The notes below the pieces were generated by a model. It was given only the letters and a program-made list of their open reading frames with translations. It was not told the origin of the DNA and did not search any database. From positions 18,883,431 through 18,947,430 of the forward strand of contig NC_066850.1 in NCBI RefSeq assembly GCF_001640805.2: DNA of 64,000 nucleotides, given 5' to 3'. Numbering within the stretch: position 1 is the stretch's first letter; each line of letters opens with the position of its first letter. The position numbers and the translations under genes are program-made. Shown one piece after another: positions 13,831 through 24,199 of the stretch. The stretch comes from Lates calcarifer. Its lineage: Eukaryota > Chordata > Actinopteri > Centropomidae.

Positions 13831-14644
13831 AATATAACAAGAAAGCAGCTACACAACTTATCAGTGTTTTTGTCTAACAACATAGTAAGGTGGCATATTT
13901 AAGATACTGTTTTGTGGTTTGACTACAGCTAATGTTTTGGTTTAAACTCCAAATGGAGTGTGCATTTCTCTTGTGCTCATGTGCAGTTAAAATGTTTTGA
14001 GGATACACCATTAGTAAAACCTATGGTCACTGGTGATGTGTAGAAAACACTTATTCAGTTAGTGAAAGATTTTGATAGGTCAAAATTCTTTCATGAGCTA
14101 AGCAGAAATTTCCTGTTAACCATATCATACACCTTCTCTGACTCTAGAGAGTTTTGTTGTTTTTTTGTCAGAGTTGTGAAGTGGAAAAGACTGAATAAAA
14201 TGAAGCTTGTTTGATCATAATAGATTATTGATTAAATTACAGTCTCAAGCCTGATATGTAGTGCTCTGGTGATGATTTTGGTTAGTTTGACATTAAGATA
14301 GGATCCTTACCTGGTTTAAGAAGTCCTGAAATACTAGCTGTATTTATACTGGTTGGGGTTGTATCATTGTGTTTTATGTGACTCAGAACAGGAATAAATA
14401 GTGCTATTAGGTATTTCATTTAAACTGTTAGAAGTGAAGCTAAAATGGCAGTTTGTTGATTCCACTTGTTTGTCTTCAACTACAACTAGTTAGTAAAATA
14501 TATATCAGTGTCTTATTATTTGAGAGTTTACTTACAAATGTGGTTTCCAGGTTGTTGTTGGTTGTTTTTTTTTCTTCACATATGACGAGTAGGATATTAT
14601 TTAACTGCTTATTACTTAGCTTTTCCTCTTTCCCTAAAAACAGA

Positions 14645-15059
14645 TGTGGTATATTAGATGATGATGTCGATGTGAAGATGATGAAGAGAAGATCTCCGCT
14701 GACACTGACTTACTTGTATATAGAAGTTTATTACAAAGTAGTTCAGCATCGGACAAGCACTGCAGTAGCCTGTGAGAGGATCCGAGCCAATATGGATCTC
14801 TCTCCCTAACAGCTCTGAACACCAGTATATATATATGTTAGTCGTCTTTACGATTTACAGCAAGACATTGGGCTCTCACTCAATGACCTCACTTTTTCCA
14901 AGAGACAGAGAGAAGGGAGGAAAGACCCTATCCCTGTTCCTTATATGTATATGTTCATGGCTACTAACCTAAACATGAACCCAAAGAATAGAAAGACATA
15001 CATGGAGCTTCAGGCATTGCAAAAGAGTAAAAACCATATATGGAACGTCAGACACTACA
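14645..15059 (-). repeat. 3' LTR of the retroelement (415 bp)
   Basis: It has the same length and, by eye, the same sequence as the copy at 20546-20960. The TATA-like run is at 14826-14835 and the AATAAA signal at 14727-14732 on the - strand. Identical LTRs imply insertion recently enough that no substitutions have accumulated, or very recent gene conversion. Confidence 0.95.
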
Positions 15060-15060
15060 T

Positions 15061-15075
15061 ATTTCCCCCCTTTCG
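15061..15075 (-). other. Polypurine tract next to the 3' LTR
   Basis: The - strand reads cgaaaggggggaaat, one base before the 3' LTR. This is the expected plus-strand primer of a retrovirus-like element. It overlaps one arm of a hairpin with 7-bp arms (15071-15077 and 15089-15095). Confidence 0.85.
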
Positions 15076-16230
15076 AGGCTAAAATAGTCTCGAAAAATAT
15101 AAGAATAAAACATACATGTTTGCAAAAGTAATAAACAATCCTCCTACACATGCTTCCTAGAGCATAATTACAACTTTATGGAGTGTGAGAGCGAAAACCT
15201 GTCAAGCAGCTATCATTCCTGAAATTTCCATCAAACAATCTAGACAGGAAATTCTCTCACGGCCCCTCTGCCCCAGGCGACCACTTTATAGTACTCCAAA
15301 CCAATTAAAAGGAGAAATTTCATCATTAATACAAGGATATAACTTCAAGCAAGTACATATGGAACCCTCAGAAAATAAAATCCAAACAATGTCCACTTTC
15401 AGGCTGGTCGACCCATCGCACCTTCCAATGGACCTTTCCCTGCCTAGCCCCAATTTCCCTAGGCATCAGAAAAAGAAAGAAAACATCTGAGGTCCCAATG
15501 CATTTACCCCACAACAGAAGACATCTTCCTTCAACAATTTCAACCTAAGAAAATGTCACACAGTTTAAGTATTACTCATACAATGTAGAAAATCAAAAAC
15601 TAAATCAAACATCCCACAACAGCTCCTCAGCAACGTCGACTGTCACTGTTGTGTCGATGAAGTGTTGACTCCGAATATTGCATCACAGTATCCTTATTCA
15701 GAGTCCTCCAGTCCATTCTTATTGTCCCATAGTGATCCTTTCCCCCAATACTGTTCTGGAAGAAAGAAAACACCAACCAGTATCTTGTACCAAACAACAG
15801 ATGTAAATTAAAACATCAAATGCAGATCATGATCCTATAAGTAAATGTAAAATTCACAATATCATATCATTTCAGATTATAAATCACATTTTCCATTTCC
15901 CCCCTTTTATCATATCACTCTATAGAGTGAAAGGATAAAACAATAAGAAACATCAAAACCATAATGAGAGATATGAATATTCAAAACAGATATGTCTCCA
16001 ACAGTCCACCTTCTATCAATACTCTTTCATCTCCATCTATATCACTTCCCTTCTCTTTCATAAAACTTGCTTCAACTCTCTTTCAAACAACTCACATACC
16101 ACAATCCTTCAGAATTCAATATACACACAACCTTCACATCAAAATCTTCTTTGCATATCTCACTCCTCTCTCTCTATCCTTTGGCTTCGTGGATGATAAA
16201 TTACTCCAAACCATCTAATTCCCAATTTTA
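15076..16230 (-). other. Non-coding remainder between pol scraps and the 3' LTR
   Basis: About 1.1 kb of AT-rich internal sequence has stops in all - strand frames. No envelope motif is clear. It contains the second polypurine tract (15895-15910). It may be a decayed envelope/3' region or captured sequence. Confidence 0.6.
15895..15929 (-). other. Second polypurine tract with adjacent palindrome
   Basis: On the - strand the perfect palindrome cactctatagagtg (15916-15929) is followed by ataaaaggggggaaat (15910-15895), nearly the same purine core as the tract at the 3' LTR. It lies about 835 bases further inside the element. It may be a second plus-strand initiation site, or the mark of an internal duplication or rearrangement. 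Confidence 0.6.
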
Positions 16231-16233
16231 CTA

Positions 16234-16386
16234 AATCAATTTCACCATTTTATCCATAAACTCTTTCCCTTTATCTGAGAGTATCCAACCTGGAAGTCCC
16301 CACCTGCTTATGAGCTCTCTACACAAAAACCTAAACATGTATCTCTGACCTTCAACTGGTTTATCATCACATGCAACAGTTTCATT
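16234..16386 (-). pseudogene. Integrase core scrap of pol
   Basis: In a different frame from the RNase H scrap, the - strand reads RELISRWGLPGWILSDKGKE followed by FMDKM. This matches the conserved core of retroviral integrases around the second catalytic Asp (SDKG...F). It runs into a stop at 16231. Only about 50 codons remain; the zinc-binding N terminus, first Asp, catalytic Glu and C terminus are not seen. Confidence 0.7.
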
Positions 16387-16451
16387 ATTTGAGCATAATA
16401 CTGCAATGGAGAACCATCTATTTTCTTAAACTCTCAGCTCTTCTACACTGA

Positions 16452-16511
16452 TCCAAACAAATGACATTCAGTATATGCATATGCGGAATCGATGTATATC
16501 TCATCACTCGC
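16452..16511 (-). pseudogene. RNase H scrap of pol
   Basis: Just after the gag stop, and in the same frame, the - strand reads EIYIDSAYAYTECHLFGSV, then a stop. The D-S-A-Y-A segment is the hallmark of the retroviral RNase H core, with its catalytic Asp. Everything between the capsid and this point (nucleocapsid, protease, reverse transcriptase) is absent, so a large deletion joined capsid to RNase H near 16510. Confidence 0.65.
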
Positions 16512-18233
16512 TTACCTTCCGCTAACCTCTATTTGATTAAGTTTCCTAAGGATCTCTCGATCCTGCTCTTTCTGATCATGTTCCTTTTTCCTATATAGCT
16601 CCACTTGATGGGCTATATGATCCGCATAGACATTCTTTGTCATACTTCCAAGACCAACCACCTCTGCCAATTTGCTCCTCACTGGTAAGGGCAGCCCCTT
16701 CTGTATTTTAGCCCGCAAAATTGACTGCTCCATTTGATTCAAGTCTGGATCATTTCCTGTGACATTTCTCCACACCTGATGGGCTCTTGACACATAGGCC
16801 CTCGGATTTTCTTCCTGTCCTAATGGCTCAATAAAGATATTATCAGGATGTACATTAGTAGGAAATGTATCTTTCAATACTCTCCACACTCGACCTCTAC
16901 TTGCTGCAAACAGCTCCGAATCATTCACAGCAGTACCTATATATCGGTCAAGTCCCGCTTTCTGTAGAATCTCTTCCATAGCTGGAACCCCAAGGAGACT
17001 AGCCAAGAGTCTCTTAACATCTCCCATGGCAGCTTGTGTTCCCACCATAATCTCTTCCAACTTTGAAATCCAAGGATGTGCTCCATCTTGAAGAGTAGGT
17101 AACTTCTCAAGTATATCTGACATATCTGTATTCTGCCAAGGCTTGTATTCCAAATTCTGTCCTCGAACAACCACTGGACACATTTTCCCTTTTCTTGGGC
17201 GCAGTGAATATCTCTTACCTAATTTTTGGGAAATCTTTTTCCGCAAGGTTTTCCTCTGTGTCTTTAACCACTTTAATTGATTCTCCCATACTTTCTGATC
17301 CTCTGGTCTAAACGACTCATAGAGATGCGAAAGGCATTGATTTATACTTTTCTCAACCTCTTGTAAGGCCGTTCGTCTCTCCTCTTCTATTCCAGTGCTA
17401 GTTGCCGCAGGGAAAAAACCTCTTGAAGGCAAAGGAACTTGCTCCTCCCAATCACTGCCTTCATTCTCACTTTCACTAGAACTATCATCTTCTGAGTCCT
17501 CTGCCGTCCATGTTTCTCCTCTTCTTTCCGCTCTAGCCAACATCCTCCTGACTTCAGGATCATATCTACCCATAGCCTCTTCCAAATCACTCTGATCATC
17601 CTTAGCTCCCACACAAATAGTTTCCCTCTTACTCTTAGAGCTTGGATACATCGTTATAGTCGTTTCTGCTTGTCCCACTTCTATTACCTGATCATTCTCA
17701 TCTTTAATCTGATAATTACCCTCCTGAGAGATCACTGGAAGCTGGGGATAAACTTCCTCAAACTTCACCTTCTTCTCATAAGGTGGGGGTTTCTTCGCTG
17801 GATCCACGTGTGAGAAGGGTGTATTAATCTCTGCCATTAATTTTTCTGTTTCCTTTACATTCTTTCTTATTTCCTCTACACCTCTGTCTCTCTTTTCTTT
17901 TGCAGATTTTATCAATTTCTGTCCCTCGTTTTCAAACAACTGAAGAACACCAAGCTCCACTTGTCTCTTTTCTTTACGTTTTTCCCCCTTTTTACCCTTC
18001 TTTTGTTCCGCTTTATATGTAGACACAAGCACATGCATTATTTTAATTACATCGGGGTTAAGAGTCCCTACCACTGGCCATGGTTGGTCAATTTCAGGCC
18101 AACGCTTATGCCACTTCTCCGATATCTTCGCAATACCTTTAACTAAAGGATTATTCTTCTGTACTACATCAACAGGGGTAATTACTCTCTGAATTTTAAT
18201 ATCCTTCTCTGACATTGTAGTAGCTCCCTTCAT
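16512..18233 (-). CDS. gag: Retroviral-type Gag polyprotein, open reading frame intact
   Basis: This 573-codon open frame starts with ATG near 18233; a second Met at residue 7 is an alternative start. Residues 1-140 are a basic, helical, matrix-like region with a Lys-rich patch at 78-90. Residues 149-152 are PPPY and 162-165 are YPQL, two classic late-domain motifs for recruiting NEDD4-type ligases and ALIX. Residues 245-263 are an acidic serine-rich linker. From about 352 (CPVVVRGQNLEYKPW) a capsid-like domain runs to about 540. Residues 472-492 (GQEENPRAYVSRAHQVWRN) fit a major-homology-like segment. A charged coiled tail follows, ending QIEVSGR. No Cys-His zinc knuckle is present, so nucleocapsid is missing. 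Retroviral Gag assembles virus-like particles at the membrane; whether this one still does is untested. Confidence 0.9.
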   Translation of the reverse strand: MKGATTMSEKDIKIQRVITPVDVVQKNNPLVKGIAKISEKWHKRWPEIDQPWPVVGTLNPDVIKIMHVLVSTYKAEQKKGKKGEKRKEKRQVELGVLQLFENEGQKLIKSAKEKRDRGVEEIRKNVKETEKLMAEINTPFSHVDPAKKPPPYEKKVKFEEVYPQLPVISQEGNYQIKDENDQVIEVGQAETTITMYPSSKSKRETICVGAKDDQSDLEEAMGRYDPEVRRMLARAERRGETWTAEDSEDDSSSESENEGSDWEEQVPLPSRGFFPAATSTGIEEERRTALQEVEKSINQCLSHLYESFRPEDQKVWENQLKWLKTQRKTLRKKISQKLGKRYSLRPRKGKMCPVVVRGQNLEYKPWQNTDMSDILEKLPTLQDGAHPWISKLEEIMVGTQAAMGDVKRLLASLLGVPAMEEILQKAGLDRYIGTAVNDSELFAASRGRVWRVLKDTFPTNVHPDNIFIEPLGQEENPRAYVSRAHQVWRNVTGNDPDLNQMEQSILRAKIQKGLPLPVRSKLAEVVGLGSMTKNVYADHIAHQVELYRKKEHDQKEQDREILRKLNQIEVSGR

Positions 18234-20521
18234 TGTAAATTTAAACTGATTACTAAAACTACTTCTAAATACTTAACCTACTTCTCCCTATTTTATTTAT
18301 CTATTTTATTTTATTTTAAACCACTATTTTACCATAATCAATAAATTTACTTACTCCAAAGGAACCAAAAACTCAATCAATATAACAGTGGATGTACAAC
18401 ACTAAGTCGACATATGATATCAACTAAACACACAATTAATCCTCCAAATTATGTGTAAAGTTCCCTCAAATATTTCTTCAACAAAAGTCCAATCCTATAT
18501 GAGGCTCAAAAGATCACACGCTCCTGCAAGGGACCAACTATCATCAAGTGTGTTCAATCCTCAACTCCACTCAAATCACCACAGACAATAAAACTCACAT
18601 TTGCCACTCTGCTCTTAACAGCATTTGACCCAAATAATTCTATTCTATTGATTAAATGCATTAACAAGTCAGTCCATTGCCAAGCTTCTCCTTTAAACAA
18701 CTACAACATATGATATGTTATACCTATATAACACATATGTTTAAAATGCAGGTATTTGTAGAAAAGAGTTTGTGGATAAAACTACACTGGCCTTGAGCAG
18801 ACTGGATTCAGAAGCTGCACACACTATTGTCAGCAAACCTCAATCCACATGACACCTTGGCCAGCTGCCATCCTTCTGCATCCTGGAGCACTCCACCTCC
18901 TTTTTTCCTTCTCCCCAACTCTCACACATTAGACACATTACCTACCAACACACAGGTCACTCTAACATCTTAATTCCTCCATTAATACATTATCATCCAT
19001 GAACTATATCTCCTACTATTCTTTTATTTCTCTTTAAGTTTTTTTTATACCCACACAAAACATCCTCCTATTCTTTCTATGTCCTTTTGGGGGCTCATAA
19101 GTTCTCCCTCTTCTCTCTCTTTTCTTTTTTCCCAAAAACGTCCTTAAAAAAGGCTCATAGTTTTTATTCAAACTGTCCCCCAAAAAAGGCTCATACACTT
19201 TTAACAATATCAAAAGTCCCCTCGTAAGAGGCTCATATATTTTAACAATAACAAAAACGTCTTTTTGAAAGAGGCTCATACACTTTATCAATAAAAGAAC
19301 GTCTTCTTAAAAAGAAGCTCATAGGTTTTAATCATAAAAACGTCCTCTCTCAAAAAACTCATAAATCTTATCCGTATCAGACAAAATATCTTTCCTTATA
19401 CATTACTATATCTCCTATTTTCAACCACAACCTATATATTCCTATTCAATACAAAATCTATCTTCTTAACATAAACCCCATACACCATCCCGTGTCACAG
19501 CCTTTCACACACAGCTGAGACAGCGCTCCACACGCACACACACACACACACACAGACAAACACTCAACAGGGACACAAAAAGGATTCACAAAACACACAG
19601 CAGAGTCAACTTCATTCCAAAACACAAACAACATCCAATCCTAAATTCTCAAAATCTACTCATTCATACTTTATCCTATAGCATGCTTTTCTGCCGCTCC
19701 TTTTTCTCTTAGTTTCCTTCTAAATTTATGCTACCTCATGAGGTGTAGATATTCAATGAGAGGCTGCTTCAGACACTGTTCGTCAACTAGTGTTCGAGTG
19801 GGAACTTACAATTGAATTTTGCACTCTACACCCCCAGTTCCTTGAACTGACCTGAAATTCACCTAGTGATTTTCCAGGATTTTTGGCCCGTCTAAAACCG
19901 CCTCCCAGAGGGCTTTGACCAAATCTGCGGCTTTTTCTCTTTACCTTTTTATTCCTCTATCTCTTCCTTATTCCTATTTCCCTTTATTCCTTTTTCCTAT
20001 ATCTCTTTTTTTTTCTCAACCGTCCAATTTGCCCTGGGCCCAGGATTGTTCCTTCTCTTTTTTTCTCCTCTTTTTCTAATCCGACTATCTCTCAAAACCA
20101 ACTTTCACGCAGTGACTAATGTACACATGTCTTACCGTTAAGAAGATAAGGGCCCAATCTTCATTAATCTTGCATGATGTTATTTAGCTCACCTTATCGT
20201 TACTAATTAGGCTATTCTACACTTTTTACTTCAAACTCTTATTTTCTTCACTTCTTCAAACTTCTTATTTTCTTCACTTCTCTGTCACTCTCCCCCCTGT
20301 TTATGCGCTGTCCACAGCGCAATAAAATCAAATTTAGAACGGAGCATCACCCCAAACATCAACACAGCACAATTCTTTCCGGTGCGACCAAACAGCAAAC
20401 ACTCACAACAGCAACGAACGAACCAGCACCCCAGAAGCGAGAAATGCTCACCATATCCTGCAGGCTCGGTGCGGGAGTAGGTGCGCTGAAGTTGCCAGGA
20501 ACGCCGCAGGTCACAACACGT
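18234..20521 (-). other. Long untranslated leader of the retroelement
   Basis: The 2.3 kb between the primer-binding site and gag is much longer than the several hundred bases typical of retroviruses. It is AT-rich, has no long reading frame, and contains the 42-bp tandem repeat at 19092-19365. It also has a short duplication of cttattttcttcactt at about 20238-20277. RNA packaging or internal-entry functions would normally map to the leader; nothing here proves one. Confidence 0.6.
19092..19365 (-). repeat. Diverged tandem repeat of about 42 bp in the retroelement leader
   Basis: The core ctcata recurs at about 19094, 19154, 19190, 19232, 19275, 19318 and 19358, mostly 36-43 bases apart, with similar flanks (aaacgtcc..., ttttaacaat). 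On the - strand several units stay in one frame and repeat Tyr-Glu-Pro-Phe/Leu every 12-14 residues. The open frame is short and starts weakly, so coding is doubtful. Confidence 0.7.
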
Positions 20522-20539
20522 CCGAAGTTCGTGACGCCA
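20522..20539 (-). other. Primer-binding site of the retroelement
   Basis: Six bases inside the 5' LTR, the - strand reads TGGCGTCACGAACTTCGG. It starts with TGG, as expected for pairing with the CCA end of a tRNA. The implied tRNA has G before CCA. I could not assign the tRNA with confidence; comparing the 18 bases with the 3' ends of teleost tRNAs would settle it. Confidence 0.75.
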
Positions 20540-20545
20540 AATTCT

Positions 20546-20960
20546 TGTGGTATATTAGATGATGATGTCGATGTGAAGATGATGAAGAGAAGATCTCCGC
20601 TGACACTGACTTACTTGTATATAGAAGTTTATTACAAAGTAGTTCAGCATCGGACAAGCACTGCAGTAGCCTGTGAGAGGATCCGAGCCAATATGGATCT
20701 CTCTCCCTAACAGCTCTGAACACCAGTATATATATATGTTAGTCGTCTTTACGATTTACAGCAAGACATTGGGCTCTCACTCAATGACCTCACTTTTTCC
20801 AAGAGACAGAGAGAAGGGAGGAAAGACCCTATCCCTGTTCCTTATATGTATATGTTCATGGCTACTAACCTAAACATGAACCCAAAGAATAGAAAGACAT
20901 ACATGGAGCTTCAGGCATTGCAAAAGAGTAAAAACCATATATGGAACGTCAGACACTACA
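20546..20960 (-). repeat. 5' LTR of the retroelement (415 bp)
   Basis: This is a direct copy of 14645-15059. I found no mismatch when reading them side by side. On the - strand there is a TATA-like run at 20727-20736, about 225 bases into the LTR, and an AATAAA polyadenylation signal at 20628-20633. This gives a normal U3-R-U5 order with transcription running leftwards. The termini are TG...CA. Confidence 0.95.
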
Positions 20961-20964
20961 CAGA

Positions 20965-23554
20965 GATATCAGTCATTCACCTTCATAAAAGATCCCCGCC
21001 CTCTCTGGTTATACATGTAAGTGTATTTAAGTCAGGATCTTGAAAGAAACATGTATTGAAAGGTAATTGTGTGGTTATGTTGGTTTATGAAACAGGTTCA
21101 CACTGAAGGTAATGGATATTTGTGTAAGGTCACTTACTGTGAATGGGAGATTTTTTTCTCAGTGATGTTGGGTATAATTGAGTTACTTCTTTAAAGGAAA
21201 ACAATGGTTAAATTTGTAAATAAATAAATAAATAAAATACCCAACTATCACCAAGACCACAGTCACTCATTGACTATTGCTGAGTGTAGCAGTAGAATGC
21301 CAAATTGTGTATCTTTGTGCTGTGTTAGTGTTTTATTTCTCTTTCAGGATCAACTGGTTAATCATAGACATATCAGATCAGGACACTCATGAATCTTTTT
21401 TGTAGCTGTAATGGCAAACAATTTATTTTGTCTCTTAGATTTCAGGACTTGTGTCATCACCATGGTGTAATTTGTTCACAGTGATCAAATATCATTGTGA
21501 ATTTAACAATTTCAGTGCATAGGTCTGTGTATTTGTTTTTTGTTTCATTTTGTTTCTGCTTCACCATCATTTTCAAACAGAACCAGAGTTCCACACACAC
21601 AAGGGCTAAATAACTTCCCTGTGATATTCCTCACAGTTCATTGGTGGCTTGTAGGAGCTGTGCCAGCCAAACAGATGAAGGGATTGGATGGATCATGGTT
21701 TGCTGCTGATTGTAATACTGGATGGCTTCCCACTTGGTGGATCCATGACAAATTTGAGCTGGTGGCGCACATGTCACTGCTCACAGTTTGCTCATTATTA
21801 CTCAATTCTGCTTCCTGTACTCTGTGTCCTCACTGCTGATTGGGTGATAGCTTTTGTTAAACATGGGTCCTGGCTTCTGTGTTTAAGGCCAGATTCACTG
21901 TTATCTTAAAATATAAAATATATTAAACATATCAAAAATTAGTCGCCACAGTAGCCTGAACTTGTTTTGGTTTTACTGTAACAAGTTGATAACCACAAAA
22001 AGCAGGTTCAGCATACACTGACAGTATGGCAGTTTTGACTGGATACTCATAAACCAGCTTATCGAAAGTAGAAATTAACATTACCATTTTCCACAGATCA
22101 AAAGCAGGTGTCCTTTGTCAGGATTTCTACAGAACATAGTATGATATATCTGAACTAGAAGCTGTTTGGGTTTGATCCAGTTGCCTGTCACAAGCTCTGG
22201 CTGCTGATAAGTACACCCAGCTGTAGGGCATTCATTTATTTATGCTGTTTCTTTAAATATTCACATTGTGGCAATCCATGGAGACATGTATTCTGTCTCC
22301 AGAGCAATAGACGAGGTGACGCACAGCCAAAGAAAAGTTAATTATTAAATAAGCCAAAACTTAATCACCAACATGTCCTGACCTTCTGAAGAACAAGCAC
22401 ATCAGCTGTTTATAACAGGTCACTGATATGATGTATGTGTAAGAGTGCAATAAAAACAGAGCTGGGGTCAGCATCAGCTCCGGTCACTGTTTACCACAGC
22501 TGATTGAACAAAGTCACATTCCACAAGCTTCTATAGAGCCTGTCCTCTCAAGAAATATGACTCCCTCATTTCAGTACATGCCCCAAAAACATCCATTTAC
22601 ATACAAATGACAGAGCCTTTTAGTGGTCGTAGTAGTCACGACAGAAAATAGGAGGTGGTCAGGTGACATTGTTATAGAGTGCTCATGTGGAGGAGGTCAG
22701 GGTGGATAATATGGGTCACCAAAACATGGAAGACCACTTTTCTGTCTGTGTTCGTTTATGTCTTGTTTCCTGCTGACAGTCAACATTTGTTTAAACAATG
22801 GCCACAATGTTTCCTGAATCAAAACCAAGTGACTATTATTGGAACCATACTGAAAGTGCTGTCACCTTAACCAAGTAATTGAACCTAAATAAAAGTTGAA
22901 CCATAGTGTTATAAAACAGTTTTTGCAGGCACAGACAAATGTTGTCCTATTGATAGGGGTGTCAGACCATGTGTCATTCTGGAGGAACATTCTAGACAAC
23001 TAACATAGTTTGTCTTGTAATTTAGGCAATTTGTTATTCCAGTAACTTAAAGGGACAGGTGAGTCACAGTTGTACCTAAGTAGCTAGGAGTTATGAATGT
23101 TTTGTTCTGAAGTGTCCATTCATGAGAGCCATGACTGAGTTGACTGTGGCTACTGATGGTTTCAGAAACCCAGGAAGTTCTATGGTTATAGGGAGTGGTG
23201 TCCAGTTTAAGTAAAATTAAACCACAAAATTAGATTTTAGACCTGGTCACTATCTTTATTTAAATATGCTGAGACATGCAAGACATACTGGTGAGCAACT
23301 GTTTAGTTATTTGCATAAATGTCGGCATGATTTGTAATGAAATGTTCAAATTTCTGAAGCAGAACTTCAGGTCTTTACAGATTTACAGCTCTTTATCTGA
23401 CCCCATCTCTATCCACCCTTCTCCATCCAGTCTGAGTTTGAGTAGAAATACATCTGTTCTTTTCCCGTCAGTATGCCATAATTATGTGAATTAATGCAGG
23501 TTTTTATCACAATCTGTCCCCTCATTTTGGTTATAATTACTACCTGTTTAATAA
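20965..23554. other. Intergenic, nothing recognised
   Basis: AT-rich DNA right of the LTR element. A short (TAAA)n run lies at about 21220-21237. The overlapping frames at 21540-21909 have no recognisable protein features. Confidence 0.55.
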
Positions 23555-24075
23555 ATGGAGTTGTCCCCCTCTAGATTTAAAAATGGAATTAATTGTGCAA
23601 CCCCTCTTAAAGTTACATAACCCAGACCCCAGTGACCATAATGACTACAGGCCCATCTCTAAACTACCATTTATTTCTAAAATTTTAGAAAAAGTTGTCT
23701 CCTGTCAGATCTTACTTGAACACCTTGATAAATTCCAGTCTGGTTTTAGAGCTCAGCACCATACAGAGTCTGCTCTGTTAAAGACTGATGTCCTTCTCTC
23801 TATCAATTCTGGTGCTTGTGTTGTTTTGGTTGTGCTTAACCCCACACAGCACAGCATTTGACACAATCGACCATGACCATCTTCTTAAAAGCCTGGAGGT
23901 CAAAGTTGGTCTGCAGAGTCCAGTGCTAAGAGGGTTTACCTCTTCCCTGAGAGACAGAACTTTTTCAGTTAGAAAGGAGAACTGCTCTTCATCCCCTGCT
24001 CCCATTAAGTGTGGCATCCCTCAAGGTTTGATTTCAAGCACTTTTTATTTTCACGTTACATGCTTACCCTTGGCT
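23555..24075 (+). pseudogene. L2-like LINE reverse transcriptase fragment
   Basis: In shifting frames the sequence reads LIVQPLLKLHNPDPSDHNDY, RPISKLPFISKILEKVV, LDKFQSGFRAQHHTESALL, IDHDHLLKSLEVKVGL and IKCGIPQG. These are the successive RT blocks of L2-clade LINEs. The loop between LDKF and the upstream block is shortened. The sequence after GIPQG is degraded, and the YADD-bearing block is not present. It is a 5'-truncated and decayed copy. Confidence 0.85.
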
Positions 24076-24078
24076 CAA

Positions 24079-24172
24079 TCTTCCAACCACCTATTATCTA
24101 TACCACTTATACCAATCCCAGCTGACACTTGGTGAGAGGTGGGGTACACCCTGGACAGATCACCATAAATTT
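24079..24172 (+). repeat. Fish interspersed repeat tail (copy 2)
   Basis: The phrases cacttataccaatcccagctgacacttggtg and gagaggtggggtacacc in broken form match the ubiquitous fish repeat best preserved at 44990-45280. It directly follows the L2-like RT fragment, which supports, but does not prove, that this repeat is the 3' end of that LINE. Confidence 0.55.
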
Positions 24173-24199
24173 CTTAGTTTCTCAGTGTATCTTATAGGA

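Larger units (their letters stand above)
14641..20964 (-). mobile_element. Young endogenous-retrovirus-type LTR element, gag intact, pol deleted
   Basis: The 6316-bp element (14645-20960) is flanked by the 4-bp target duplication caga (14641-14644 and 20961-20964). The LTRs begin TG and end CA. Read on the - strand the order is: 5' LTR (20960-20546), primer-binding site (20539-20522), a 2.3-kb leader with 42-bp tandem repeats, gag (18233-16512), scraps of RNase H and integrase (about 16508-16234), about 1.1 kb without recognisable coding, a polypurine tract (15075-15061), and the 3' LTR (15059-14645). The gag layout (PPPY between the matrix-like and capsid-like parts, charged coiled C terminus) resembles gamma/epsilon-type retroviruses of vertebrates. 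Protease, reverse transcriptase and a recognisable envelope are missing, so it cannot move alone. It sits about 27 kb upstream of the LMO3 promoter region, antisense to it. Confidence 0.95.

Noticed and set aside
20303..20710. 135-codon forward frame overlapping the 5' LTR and leader
   Set aside because: It is antisense to the element and shares its tail with the frame at the other LTR simply because the LTRs are copies.
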